DNA of 64,000 nt, from assembly GCA_016710325.1 (NCBI GenBank), contig JADJXK010000002.1, positions 1,550,001 to 1,614,000 on the forward strand. The letters run 5' to 3'. Both the position numbers and the translations under genes were made by a program. Shown piece after piece: positions 1 to 7,759 of this stretch. The notes below the pieces were generated by a model. The model did no database searches, had not been told where the DNA came from, and was given only the letters and a program-made list of their open reading frames with translations. This DNA is from Candidatus Leptofilum proximum (GTDB lineage: Bacteria; Chloroflexota; Anaerolineae; Promineifilales; Promineifilaceae). Position 1 is the first letter of the stretch; every line of letters begins with the position of its first letter.

Positions 1-425
1 CCCTGCTGGTGCTGGAAGCCACTCTCAGCCTGCGCAGCCTCAACCAGGAAAATACGGTGTCTCTGGCCGACTACCTGGCGGATGCGGAACGGCCGTCTGG
101 CCTGATCACCGCCGTGGCCATTCCCCTGGCCGCGGGCCGCGGCGCCAGCCACCGCGTGGCCCGCACCCCCGCCGACTACCCCATTGTCTCCATCACCGGC
201 TGGCGCACGGAGGATGGAGCGATCCGGTTGGCGGCGACGGGGTTGGGGGAACGGCCGTTTCGCCTGCACGCTGCCGAACAGGCGGGGGATGATGTGACAG
301 CGGCCGTCAACGCGGCCCAGGCTGCCAACAGCCATCCCGGCGATTTCCGGGGCAGCGCCAGCTACCGCGCCGACATGGCCGCCGTCCTCACCCGCCGCAC
401 CCTGAACCAGCTTCAGGCATCATAG
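1..425 (+). CDS. C-terminal part of a molybdenum hydroxylase FAD subunit (CO/xanthine dehydrogenase flavoprotein family), 5' truncated by the window
   Basis: The frame is open from base 3 and ends at TAG 423-425, so only about the last 140 residues are present. The visible part matches the C-terminal domain of CO-dehydrogenase medium-subunit flavoproteins. A beta strand near ITAVAIPL is followed by the PIVSITGWR core and a closing FRGSASYRADMAAVLTRR helix, the usual RGSxxYRxxMAxVLxRR signature. In this family the FAD subunit passes electrons from the Mo and Fe-S subunits, but those partners lie outside the window, so the substrate is unknown. The FAD-binding N-terminal domain cannot be seen. 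Confidence 0.85.
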   Translation, partial: LLVLEATLSLRSLNQENTVSLADYLADAERPSGLITAVAIPLAAGRGASHRVARTPADYPIVSITGWRTEDGAIRLAATGLGERPFRLHAAEQAGDDVTAAVNAAQAANSHPGDFRGSASYRADMAAVLTRRTLNQLQAS

Positions 426-441
426 AATTTCGTAAGATAAC

Positions 442-470
442 TTGCACCACCCCTTAGGCAATGTTACGAT
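442..470 (+). promoter_or_regulatory. Predicted sigma-70-type promoter of rnpB
   Basis: TTGCAC (442-447) is separated by exactly 17 bases from TACGAT (465-470). The first paired base of the RNase P RNA P1 helix is at 477, seven bases downstream, which fits a transcription start. The promoter starts 17 bases after the upstream stop codon. Confidence 0.7.
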
Positions 471-476
471 CACCAA

Positions 477-860
477 GCCAAGTTGGCTGAGTGATCGCGG
501 CTGGGCGCTTTTAGCGCCGGGCTGAGGAAAGTCCGCACTCCACAGAGCACGGTGCCGGCTAACAGCCGGGCGGGGTGACCCGACGGAATAGTGCAACAGA
601 GAGGTGTATTGCCCCGGCAGTGGCTCCTCCATTGTCAGGGTGAGGGTGAAACGGTGGTGTAAGAGACCACCGGCAGCGGCAGCAATGTCGCTGGCCAGGC
701 AAACCCCACCGGGAGCAAGACCAAGCAGGGCGAAGGGGCTGCTCGTCCCGCCAGACGCCCGGGTAGGTCGCACGAGGGTGTTAGTAATAACACTCCCAGA
801 TAGATGATCACTGCGCAGGCTTGCCTGCGACACAGAATGCGGCTTATAAGCTGACTTGGC
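477..860 (+). ncRNA. rnpB: RNase P RNA, bacterial type A-like
   Basis: This is the catalytic RNA of RNase P, which removes tRNA 5' leaders. The conserved block GAGGAAAGTCCGCACTCCAC lies at 522-541. It is followed by the J11/12-like ACAGAG and a GGGTGACCCGACGGAATAGTG stretch of the usual form. The 3' conserved strand is GAATGCGGCTTATAAGC around 836-852. The ends were set by P1: GCCAAGT (477-483) pairs perfectly with ACTTGGC (854-860). The length of about 384 nt is normal for a type A RNA. Open frames across this region, such as 604-807 on the plus strand, are not genes. A tandem-word inverted repeat begins four bases after the 3' end. Confidence 0.96.
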
Positions 861-863
861 AGT

Positions 864-961
864 TCGGTAAACGGTAATCGGTGGACGGTGAACGGTAAAC
901 GGAACAACCGCTCACCGGTTACCGTTTACGGATGACCGACTACCGACAACCGTTCACCGAC
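864..961. repeat. Tandem-word inverted repeat, family A (GGTAATC/GGTGAAC words), just after rnpB
   Basis: The left arm (864-902) is a run of degenerate 7-9 nt words of the type CGGTAAA, CGGTAATC and GGTGAAC. The right arm (909-961) carries the complementary words ACCGTTTAC, GACTACC and CAACCGTTCACC. The arms can fold into a long imperfect hairpin. It fills the space between rnpB and the next gene, whose ribosome site (AAGAAGGAG) begins at 965. The same family recurs at about 16.6, 31.8 and 35.8 kb. Confidence 0.8.
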
Positions 962-978
962 CTAAAGAAGGAGACCCC

Positions 979-1446
979 ATGACCATCAACGTCCTCTTTG
1001 TCTGCCTGGGCAATATTTGCCGTTCGCCGATGGCTGAGGCTGTGTTTCAGCGCCTGGTGGATGAGGCGGGACTGACGGATCAATTCCGCATCGATTCGGC
1101 CGGAACGGGCAGCTGGCACGTGGGCGAAAAAGCCCACCGCGGCACGCGGCAGATCCTCGCCGAGCATGGCATTCCTTACAACGGCCGTGCCCGCCAGGTC
1201 ACCCGGCAAGACATGGCCGATCCCCACACCTACATCATCACCATGGACCAGAGCAACAGCGATGATTTACGCCGCGAATTTGGCAACCATACCAACCAGT
1301 ACCGGCTTCTGGATTTTGCCCGGGAAACGGCCGTCACCGACGTCCCCGACCCCTACTACACCAACAACTTTGAAACCGTCTACCAGCTCATCAGCGACGG
1401 CTGCCAGGGACTCCTTGAAACCATCCGCCAGCGTGAAGGGTTATAA
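979..1446 (+). CDS. Low-molecular-weight protein tyrosine phosphatase
   Basis: A 155-residue cytosolic enzyme that removes phosphate from phosphotyrosine, and in related proteins from phosphoarginine. The P-loop CLGNICRS is at residues 9-16, so the nucleophile is Cys9 and the phosphate-binding Arg is Arg15. The general acid sits in DPYY at 124-127. Length and motif order are normal for the family. An AAGAAGGAG ribosome site ends a few bases before the ATG. It may be monocistronic, because the next gene begins 146 bases later. The substrate cannot be inferred from the neighbours. Confidence 0.93.
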   Translation: MTINVLFVCLGNICRSPMAEAVFQRLVDEAGLTDQFRIDSAGTGSWHVGEKAHRGTRQILAEHGIPYNGRARQVTRQDMADPHTYIITMDQSNSDDLRREFGNHTNQYRLLDFARETAVTDVPDPYYTNNFETVYQLISDGCQGLLETIRQREGL

Positions 1447-1592
1447 TACCCAAGAGTAAATCGAAATTAAGCGTGAGAAACAGCACCACGCATAACCCTT
1501 GGTGCTGGTTGTGGCTTGCTCGTTGCAAGAAGTTTTGAACCAAAGCCGCATGACCGCAGCACCTGCCACATGAATGTAGGAGAAAGAGCAAA

Positions 1593-2771
1593 ATGAGTAC
1601 CGTGTCTGAGCGCGATGTAATCGTAGTGGGGGCAGGCCCATCGGGGGCCACGGCCGCAGCCGCCCTGGCCCAAAAAGGATGGGATGTGCTGCTGCTGGAC
1701 CGTCACCAGTTCCCCCGCGATAAAACCTGTGGTGACGCCGTGCCCGCAGGCGCCATTGAGCTGTTATGGCGGCTGGGCATGCGCGAGAAGATCGAAAAAG
1801 CCGTTGAACGTGGTGAACTGTATCCGTTGGAAGGTATGCTGCTCGTGTCGCCGCGCGGCCATGAGCTGCATGCCCGGTTCAACCACGGCCAGCAAGGCGC
1901 CGATTCATATGTGGCCCCGCGTATCTACTTTGATGCCCTCATCCAAGAACACGCCGTGGCCTCTGGGGCCGAATTTTGTCAGGGACGGGCCAAAGAACCG
2001 ATTGTGGAGAACGGCCGTGTCGTTGGCGTCCGGGCTCAGGTCAATGGCAGCGTCAAAGAGATGCGTGCCAAACTGGTCATTGGCGCCGATGGGGTGACGT
2101 CCGTTATTGCCCGCAACCTGCGCCCCAAAGACGAGCAGCACGTGGATGGCCATCGGGCCGTCGCCCTGCGCGCCTACATCGAAGATATTCAAGAGCTTCC
2201 CAAAGAAGTTGAGTTTTATCTTTATAAAAATATTTTGCCGGGCTACGCCTGGATCTTCCCCATTGGTAAAAACAAGGCCAACATCGGCCTGGGCATGCGC
2301 CTGGACCATTTCCGCAAGAAAAAATACAACCTGGAAAAGATGCTAAAAGATTTCTTGGAGATGCCGGTCATCAAAAAGCGGCTGCTGCGTGGCGGCCAGC
2401 TGCGGGATGTGGCCACCTGGCAGCTCAACTTTGGCTCGCAAAAGGATCTGCAGCACGTTTTTGATGGCGCGCTGCTGGTGGGCGACGCCGCCGGCTTCAT
2501 CAATCCGCTGACCGGCGGCGGCATTCACAACGGCCTGGTTTCAGCCGAGTTGGCAGCCCAAGTAGCCGATGATGCTCTGAAGGCCAACAACGTCTCGCGG
2601 GCGAAAATGCAGGTATACGAGGAACAGTGCCACGAGCATATGTGGACCAGCATGCGCAACTCCTTCTGGATGCAGCGCACCTTTATGCATTTCCCAATTC
2701 TGGTTGATTTTTTGGTGAAACGGATGAAGGAAAACAGCGCCCTGGCCAAGACGTTTTTAACCAAGCTGTAA
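1593..2771 (+). CDS. Geranylgeranyl reductase family FAD-dependent oxidoreductase
   Basis: A 392-residue flavoprotein of the p-hydroxybenzoate-hydroxylase fold. It shows the dinucleotide motif GAGPSG at 13-18, an acidic strand end at Asp36, KTCGD at 44-48, the second FAD motif IGADGVTS at about 163-170, and LLVGDAAGFINPLTGGG at about 294-310. This set is typical of geranylgeranyl reductases and related prenyl-chain or menaquinone-type reductases. The exact isoprenoid substrate is not visible. A ribosome site AGGAGAAAG precedes the ATG by six bases. The C-terminus is rich in basic and hydrophobic residues, in keeping with membrane-surface binding. Confidence 0.88.
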   Translation: MSTVSERDVIVVGAGPSGATAAAALAQKGWDVLLLDRHQFPRDKTCGDAVPAGAIELLWRLGMREKIEKAVERGELYPLEGMLLVSPRGHELHARFNHGQQGADSYVAPRIYFDALIQEHAVASGAEFCQGRAKEPIVENGRVVGVRAQVNGSVKEMRAKLVIGADGVTSVIARNLRPKDEQHVDGHRAVALRAYIEDIQELPKEVEFYLYKNILPGYAWIFPIGKNKANIGLGMRLDHFRKKKYNLEKMLKDFLEMPVIKKRLLRGGQLRDVATWQLNFGSQKDLQHVFDGALLVGDAAGFINPLTGGGIHNGLVSAELAAQVADDALKANNVSRAKMQVYEEQCHEHMWTSMRNSFWMQRTFMHFPILVDFLVKRMKENSALAKTFLTKL

Positions 2772-2830
2772 CACCTGGGAAACGGCCGTACCACAAAACT
2801 TTCCCTGCCGTGCTGCGTAACGTAGGTTTA

Positions 2831-3220
2831 TTAGCAGTTCAGGTAGGTTTTGATTTTTTCGGGAAGATCAAAGATTGGGGTGGCTTTGGAGATCAGATCG
2901 GTGGCCCCGGCATTGATGCTTTCGGTTTTGGTGTTTTGGCGGTCGTCGGCGGTGTACATGAGGATATACGGCCGTTGCGCAGGTACCAGTTCACGAATGC
3001 GCCGACACACTTCAATGCCATCCATGCCGGGCATCATGACATCCAACAAAATGAGATCGGGCATCTCATCCCCTACCATTTGCAGGGCTTGCTTGCCACT
3101 AAAAGCACCGCGAACCTTGTAACCGGCCTGCTGCAAAATAAGCAAACACAGGTTCACTAAGGAGTGTTCATCATCAACTACCAGGATCTTCGGGTCTGGG
3201 CGCAGCGAGTTTGTTGTCAT
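2831..3220 (-). CDS. Stand-alone response-regulator receiver domain protein
   Basis: A 129-residue single-domain CheY-like protein with no output domain. The acidic pair is Asp16-Asp17 (VVDDE), the phosphoacceptor is Asp60 in LLDVMMPGMDG, the switch Thr is Thr90 in MYTADD, and the conserved Lys is Lys112. The Lys is followed by Ala-Thr-Pro instead of the usual Pro. No histidine kinase is adjacent; the only kinase here starts 11 kb away. The protein probably works as a phosphate relay or by protein contact. It is transcribed toward the flavoprotein gene, with 59 bases between the two stop codons. Confidence 0.92.
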   Translation of the reverse strand: MTTNSLRPDPKILVVDDEHSLVNLCLLILQQAGYKVRGAFSGKQALQMVGDEMPDLILLDVMMPGMDGIEVCRRIRELVPAQRPYILMYTADDRQNTKTESINAGATDLISKATPIFDLPEKIKTYLNC

Positions 3221-3307
3221 AGGCCTTATTGTAGAAGAGGCAGGGCGCGGGGTAAATAGTCGCTAAGGCCCATTTGGTACTCAATTTTTGAAGGAGGTTT
3301 GTTTTCC

Positions 3308-3688
3308 ATGTTACGCTTTTTCATTCGTCTTGTAGTAAACGCGGTGGCTATCTGGGTAGCCGTGCAGGTGGTACCCGGTCTGAACTATGTCGGCAGCACC
3401 ACCTCGCTGCTGATTGTGGCGCTGGTATTTGGATTGGTGAACGCCCTGGTACGGCCGTTACTCCTGCTGCTCACCTGTCCTTTCATTATTCTCACACTCG
3501 GTTTGTTTGTGTTGGTGGTCAATACCGTCATGTTGTCGCTCACCGTCTGGCTCTCTGGCATCTGGGATTTGGGGCTCACCTCAACCGGATTCTGGGCCAC
3601 CTTCCTGGGGGCATTGGTGATCAGCATTGTAAGCAGTGTCATCAACCTGCTTATCAAAGACGACAACGAAGAAAAACACGGCCGTTAA
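3308..3688 (+). CDS. Phage-holin-family (superfamily IV, 4-TMS) membrane protein
   Basis: A 126-residue integral membrane protein with four hydrophobic helices, at about 4-22, 28-50, 52-76 and 92-115, and a charged Asp/Glu/Lys-rich tail. The pattern matches the small phage-holin family IV proteins (YvlD type) that are common in bacterial chromosomes and mostly of unknown function. I chose the ATG at 3308 because AAGGAGG (3291-3297) lies ten bases upstream. A TTG at 3299 almost touches that site. Nothing around it is phage-like, so a lysis role is unlikely. Confidence 0.85.
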   Translation: MLRFFIRLVVNAVAIWVAVQVVPGLNYVGSTTSLLIVALVFGLVNALVRPLLLLLTCPFIILTLGLFVLVVNTVMLSLTVWLSGIWDLGLTSTGFWATFLGALVISIVSSVINLLIKDDNEEKHGR

Positions 3689-3702
3689 CCCACCAACCAG
3701 GC

Positions 3703-3757
3703 AAAAAAAATCCCCCTGAAGGCAGCCCGGCGGCAAACCATCAGGGGGATTATTTCT
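3703..3757. terminator. Bidirectional intrinsic terminator between convergent genes
   Basis: AATCCCCCTGA (3709-3719) pairs with TCAGGGGGATT (3741-3751). A run of A lies on the left and TATTTCTT on the right, so the hairpin can end transcription of the holin-family gene and of the cold-shock gene from the other side. Confidence 0.85.
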
Positions 3758-3776
3758 TAAATGGGTTGTGTCTTAC

Positions 3777-4010
3777 TTACTTTTCCGAAGGACTGAAGCT
3801 GCGCTTGGCCGTTACGCTTTGGGCCTGCGGGCCGCGGCCTTTGTCTACCAGCTCAAAATCCACTTTGTCCCCTTCGTACAGGTTGCGGTAGCCATCACCC
3901 TCAATCGCGGAGTAGTGCACAAACACTTCCTGCCCACCATCGTCGGGGTTGATGAAACCATACCCTTTCAAACGACTAAACCATTTCACCATACCAGTTT
4001 GTTTACTCAT
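3777..4010 (-). CDS. Cold-shock domain protein (CspA family)
   Basis: A 77-residue single-stranded nucleic-acid chaperone. RNP1 (KGYGFI, 15-20) and RNP2 (VFVHYS, 29-34) are intact, and GTVKWF is present as GMVKWF. The start at 4010 is chosen because a GGAGGTAA ribosome site lies just upstream and the family begins near this Met. A longer frame to 4091 would add 27 residues unlike any cold-shock protein and would run through a leader hairpin. Expression may be controlled post-transcriptionally through that leader. Confidence 0.95.
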   Translation of the reverse strand: MSKQTGMVKWFSRLKGYGFINPDDGGQEVFVHYSAIEGDGYRNLYEGDKVDFELVDKGRGPQAQSVTAKRSFSPSEK

Positions 4011-4039
4011 TCCGTTACCTCCGCGTTGAGTATAAGACG

Positions 4040-4081
4040 CAAAAAGCACCAGCCCCCGGCGGTTAGGGGTTATGGTGCTTT
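4040..4081 (-). promoter_or_regulatory. Hairpin in the leader of the cold-shock gene, terminator-like
   Basis: Read on the minus strand, AAAGCACCA (4081-4073) pairs with TGGTGCTTT (4051-4043). There is an inner C-run/G-run pairing, and TTTTGCG follows. It lies about 30 bases upstream of the cold-shock start. It could be a leader attenuator or RNA thermosensor-type element, or the terminator of the upstream GNAT gene, which ends about 150 bases earlier. The sequence alone does not decide. Confidence 0.5.
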
Positions 4082-4233
4082 GCTGAAACAAAAAGTTACC
4101 AATACATCGCTTTCTTTAATTCCTGTACCGCTCATGCTGATACAAAAATTAACATTGAAGCAGAGTGATGTCTATGAATATCGCGTGAAAGCTCCTGGAA
4201 TTTGGGGTGAACACGGCCTCAGGGGCGGGGGCC

Positions 4234-4962
4234 TCAGGGATGAGGTTTGAGGACAGCCTCGATCATTAGTTCGCGTACGCCGCTGTCGGTAAAACCGAGG
4301 CTCTCGGCCAGCTGCACCGAGGCCTCGTTGTTTTGGGCGACCACATAGAGAGGGGTACGGCCGTTTTCCAGCAAGTAGTTCACCATCGCCGACACCACGC
4401 TGCGGCCAAAGCCACGTCGCCGGTAGCCGGGGTTGGTCGTGACGCCAATTTCGGCGTAGGTGGGCGACTGCCAGTTCAGCGTGGCCGACGCGCCAATGAC
4501 GTCGTTTTCCCGGTCGCGGATGGTGAAGCGGGGCAGGCCGTTGGGCGCTTTGTCTTGCGTCACCAGCACGTTGATGATGGGTTGGAAGTTGGACGGCCGT
4601 AACACGTACAGGCTCAAATGCTCCTCCACCTGCACCTCAAACAGGGCATGCAGCAGGGAGGCATAACGGGTGGGGCTGTTGATGATAACGGCCGTACCGG
4701 CATCAATCGCCTCGTAAATCACATCGGTGCTGGTTTGCATGTTGTGGATGGGCAGGCGCAGCGTCACAAACGGCCGAAACAAATCCATCCCCGTGCGCGA
4801 CAAAGCCACATACCCCTCGGCCCGGATGGCGTTGTAGAAATACGGCCGTAAAATCGTGCGGTTGTTGGGGTGGTAGAAAGCAAAGTAGGCCGCCATGCCG
4901 TCGGCCGGATTGGTTTCATCCAGCAAATGATAGATAGCTCGTCGTTGTTGCGTTAAAGACAT
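4234..4962 (-). CDS. GNAT family N-acetyltransferase
   Basis: A 242-residue protein. Its C-terminal half (about 118-235) is a GCN5-related acetyltransferase domain. The acetyl-CoA loop is GYRRRGFG at about 179-186, and NNEASVQLAESLGF (211-224) is the usual helix near the C-terminus. The N-terminal half (1-115) has no motif I recognise and resembles the long N-terminal part of two-domain GNATs. The acceptor is unknown. No strong ribosome site is visible; the ATG at 4962 follows a weak AGGAT. It is transcribed toward the cold-shock gene. Confidence 0.82.
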   Translation of the reverse strand: MSLTQQRRAIYHLLDETNPADGMAAYFAFYHPNNRTILRPYFYNAIRAEGYVALSRTGMDLFRPFVTLRLPIHNMQTSTDVIYEAIDAGTAVIINSPTRYASLLHALFEVQVEEHLSLYVLRPSNFQPIINVLVTQDKAPNGLPRFTIRDRENDVIGASATLNWQSPTYAEIGVTTNPGYRRRGFGRSVVSAMVNYLLENGRTPLYVVAQNNEASVQLAESLGFTDSGVRELMIEAVLKPHP

Positions 4963-5054
4963 AAAAGCACAATCCTAAGAGAAAAGTTCGCAAAGCAACA
5001 GAAGGCGCTGAACGGCGCCTGTTCGTCGCTGCCAATTGATTCATTCCAAAAAAG

Positions 5055-6155
5055 TTAGTCGCCGAAAGAAACGCCCAGGTCGCGACCAGTGAGGATGGTG
5101 TCGCAGTCCAGCGGTACCCGCTTCATTCGTCCAGATACATCTTTGAGCGGCACGTAGTTCACGGTGGGCGGATCCAACGCCACCATGATGCCGGTTTGCC
5201 CCTCGGCCAGGGCACGTACGGCCGCTGCGCCAAAGCGCAATGACAGCAGCCGGTCGTAGGCGGTGGGTTTGCCGCCGCGCAGCAGGTGCCCCAGCACCAC
5301 CACGCGCGTCTCTTTGCCGGTCAGTGCCTCCAGCGCCGCGCCGATTTTGTGGCCAATGCCGCCCAATCGCTCCGCCTGCCCTACGTTCTGGCCAATGATC
5401 GACACGTCGCCGCCGACGGGATGTGCCCCTTCGGCCACCACGACGATGGAAAAACTGCGGCCGCGCGATTCACGCTCCTGGATTTTTTCTGCCACCTTGT
5501 TGATATCATAGGGAATTTCTGGCAGCAAAATGACGTCGGCGGAACTGGCTACGCCGGAATTCAAGGCAATCCAGCCAGCGTACCGGCCCATCACCTCTAC
5601 CACCATGACCCGCTGGTGGGAAGCGGCCGTTGTGTGCAGTCGGTCTATGCATTCGGTGGCGAAGTAAACGGCCGTGTTAAAACCAAACGTCGCCACGGTG
5701 TGTTCCAGATCATTGTCGATGGTTTTGGGCACGCCCACCACGCGCAGCCCCTTGTCGGCCAGCGTCCCGGCAATACTCAACGAGCCGTCGCCGCCAATGG
5801 CAATGAGGGCGTCCAGCTGTTGCGCGGCAAAGGCATCCAGCAGCTCATCCGAGCGGTCGATGACGTGGTATTGGCCATCTTCACCCAGCACCGGATAGGC
5901 CAGCGGATTGCCCCGGTTGGTGGTGCCCAAAATGGTACCGCCCAGGTGGGTGATGCCGCGCACCGTGTCTGGATTCAGCGGCATCAGGCCGCCTTCGGGG
6001 TATTTTTCAGGCATGAGCAGGCCGTTGTAACCATCGCGGATGCCAAAACATTCCCAGCCGCGCTGCACGGCCGCCAGCACAATCGCCCGGATAACGGCGT
6101 TCAGACCCGGCGCGTCGCCGCCACCCGTGTTGATGCCGATTCGCTTAATATCCAT
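5055..6155 (-). CDS. pfkA: 6-phosphofructokinase, probably ATP-dependent
   Basis: A 366-residue glycolytic enzyme that phosphorylates fructose 6-phosphate. The nucleotide loop is GGGDAPG at 11-17, the phosphate-binding motif is GGDGS at 121-125, and the catalytic motif is PKTIDND at 143-149. GGDGS with Gly at the key site points to ATP as donor. Lys in PKTIDND is shared with pyrophosphate-type and actinobacterial (group III) enzymes, while classical E. coli-type enzymes have Gly there. The start at 6155 has AGGAAAGGA just upstream. A longer frame to 6881 would overlap the divergent methyltransferase gene and is rejected. Confidence 0.93.
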   Translation of the reverse strand: MDIKRIGINTGGGDAPGLNAVIRAIVLAAVQRGWECFGIRDGYNGLLMPEKYPEGGLMPLNPDTVRGITHLGGTILGTTNRGNPLAYPVLGEDGQYHVIDRSDELLDAFAAQQLDALIAIGGDGSLSIAGTLADKGLRVVGVPKTIDNDLEHTVATFGFNTAVYFATECIDRLHTTAASHQRVMVVEVMGRYAGWIALNSGVASSADVILLPEIPYDINKVAEKIQERESRGRSFSIVVVAEGAHPVGGDVSIIGQNVGQAERLGGIGHKIGAALEALTGKETRVVVLGHLLRGGKPTAYDRLLSLRFGAAAVRALAEGQTGIMVALDPPTVNYVPLKDVSGRMKRVPLDCDTILTGRDLGVSFGD

Positions 6156-6269
6156 AAACCGTTCCTTTCCTGGTTTCGTCAATGAACCGTTCAAGTATAC
6201 AATCGGTCGCCGCATCCGGCACCCGGCGGGATGAATCACGAATAGGACGAATAGACGAATGACACAACG

Positions 6270-6300
6270 CGTAGAGACGTTGCATTGCAACGTCTCTACG
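6270..6300. repeat. Perfect 15-bp inverted repeat with one-base loop, dispersed-palindrome type
   Basis: CGTAGAGACGTTGCA (6270-6284), one T, and its exact complement (6286-6300) lie between the divergent pfkA and methyltransferase genes. GTAGAGACG-type palindromes are dispersed between genes in cyanobacteria, so this may be a miniature repeat of wide distribution. It could fold as a hairpin in the leader of either gene. The 40 bases to its left contain repeated ACGAATAG-like words. Confidence 0.75.
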
Positions 6301-6317
6301 GTAAACGATAGGTTTTG

Positions 6318-7049
6318 ATGATAAAAAAATTCTGGGTTGGCCTGCTGCGCTTTGGCTTTCGGCTGTTGTATTACGAGCTGGCCTGGACCTACGACCTGGT
6401 GAGCTGGGTAGTGTCGTTGGGCGAATGGCGGCGCTGGCAGCAGGCGGCACGGCCGTTTGTGCAGGGACCGGTTGTGCTGGAACTGGGCCACGGACCGGGG
6501 CACATGCTGGCAGCTCTGCAGCGGAGCGGGCACACGGTTTTGGGCGTGGACTTGTCGCCGTTTATGGGGCGGCAGGCACGGCGCAGGCTGCATAAGCAAC
6601 AGCTTCCGGCCAATCTCATCCAGGCCCAGGCCCAGGCGCTGCCCTTGCCCACGGCCGTTTGCCACACCGTCCTGGCCACCTTCCCCACCGAATACATCGT
6701 CGATCCACAAACGCTGGCGGCAGTGCATCGCGTGCTGGTGGGGAACGGCCGTCTCATCGTCGTTCCAGAAGGGCACCTCACCGGGCGCAGCGGCCTGCAC
6801 CGGCTGATCGACTGGCTGTTCCGCATCACCGGCCAGCGTGATGGCGCTTTTAGCGTCGATGACGCAGCCAGCTGGCCCCACCCCGATTTATGGGAGCCGT
6901 TTCGCCAGCGGTTTGTGGCCGCTGGTTTCCGGCTGCGCATCGAACAAGTTCGCCTGCCGCGCAGCGTGGCCACCGTTTTTATTGCTGAGAAATCCCTGAA
7001 TGCGCCCACTCTGGCCGCGCCAGCAGATGATCTCAACTCGCAAACTTGA
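6318..7049 (+). CDS. Class I SAM-dependent methyltransferase
   Basis: A 243-residue Rossmann-fold methyltransferase. Motif I is VLELGHGPGHML (about 53-64), followed by VLGVDLSP at the end of strand 2. A post-I region AQALPLP and strand 4 LIVVPEGHL are also present. The first 35 residues are hydrophobic and aromatic (FWVGLLRFGFRLLYYELAW), which suggests membrane association, as in small ubiE-like or lipid methyltransferases. The substrate is unknown. lspA begins 23 bases after the stop, so the two are probably co-transcribed. The ATG at 6318 is preferred to the overlapping TTG at 6315. Confidence 0.85.
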   Translation: MIKKFWVGLLRFGFRLLYYELAWTYDLVSWVVSLGEWRRWQQAARPFVQGPVVLELGHGPGHMLAALQRSGHTVLGVDLSPFMGRQARRRLHKQQLPANLIQAQAQALPLPTAVCHTVLATFPTEYIVDPQTLAAVHRVLVGNGRLIVVPEGHLTGRSGLHRLIDWLFRITGQRDGAFSVDDAASWPHPDLWEPFRQRFVAAGFRLRIEQVRLPRSVATVFIAEKSLNAPTLAAPADDLNSQT

Positions 7050-7072
7050 AGGGCGGTTGGTAAAATGCACCT

Positions 7073-7759
7073 ATGAATGAACCTGAAATGATTTCCACGG
7101 CCGAAGTTGAAACGGCCGTTTCTCACCCCGAGCAGCCCCCAAGACCCCGCGCCAGCCTGTCTGAGCAGCTGATTCTTTTTGTGGTGGCTATCGTTTCCAT
7201 TGGAATCGACCAATACACAAAGTACCTGGTAGAGAGCAACCTGGACTTGTTTGAAGTGTATGCACCGATTCCCAGCCTGGAATCGGTCTTTCGTATCTTC
7301 CATATCTACAACACGGGCGCCACGTTTGGCCTGTTTTCCGGGGGCGGCACCATCTTCCGCTATGTGGCCATCCTCGTGAGCCTGGGCATTATCTATTACA
7401 ACTTTGTGCTGCCTGGCAACCAGCGGCTGCTGCGGCTGGCGTTGGGCTTGCAGATGGGCGGCGCGCTGGGCAATATGATCGATCGCTTCCGCATCGGCCA
7501 CGTCACCGACTTTATCGACATCGGTCCCTGGTACATTTTTAACCTGGCCGACCTGTCCATCATCAGCGGGGCCGTGATTCTTGGGCTGCTGGTGTTCCAA
7601 GAATCGCGCGAGCTAAAGGCCCGGCAGCAAGCGGATGAACAGGAAGAGCCTTCAGCGGAGGGGCCTCCGCTGGAAGGGCCTTCATTCGAAGAGCCTTCAT
7701 TCGAAGAGCCTTCGTTGGAAACGGCTGTTCCCCCTCAACCGGACCCCACCCATGAGTAA
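7073..7759 (+). CDS. lspA: Lipoprotein signal peptidase (signal peptidase II)
   Basis: This inner-membrane aspartyl protease cuts prolipoprotein signal peptides. Four hydrophobic helices are present. The family signature GNMIDRFRIGHVTDF (133-147) carries the catalytic Asp146, and FNLAD (156-160) carries Asp160. At 228 residues it is longer than usual (about 160-170). The extra length is a 30-residue N-terminal extension and a 50-residue acidic C-terminal tail with repeated PSFEE units. The DNA for the tail holds near-perfect 15-bp tandem repeats (about 7670-7715). The stop overlaps the start of rluD by eight bases, so the two genes are translationally coupled. Confidence 0.93.
   Translation: MNEPEMISTAEVETAVSHPEQPPRPRASLSEQLILFVVAIVSIGIDQYTKYLVESNLDLFEVYAPIPSLESVFRIFHIYNTGATFGLFSGGGTIFRYVAILVSLGIIYYNFVLPGNQRLLRLALGLQMGGALGNMIDRFRIGHVTDFIDIGPWYIFNLADLSIISGAVILGLLVFQESRELKARQQADEQEEPSAEGPPLEGPSFEEPSFEEPSLETAVPPQPDPTHE

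Noticed and set aside
604..833. Small open frames on both strands inside the RNase P RNA
   Set aside because: The region is a structural RNA with conserved RNase P blocks; the frames have no ribosome sites or homologous patterns.
3308..3688. Holin-family gene as evidence for a prophage
   Set aside because: This membrane family is common in chromosomes without phages, and no other phage gene lies nearby.
6156..6881. A 242-residue N-terminal extension of phosphofructokinase
   Set aside because: It would lie antisense to a real methyltransferase gene, and the family N-terminus and ribosome site are at 6155.
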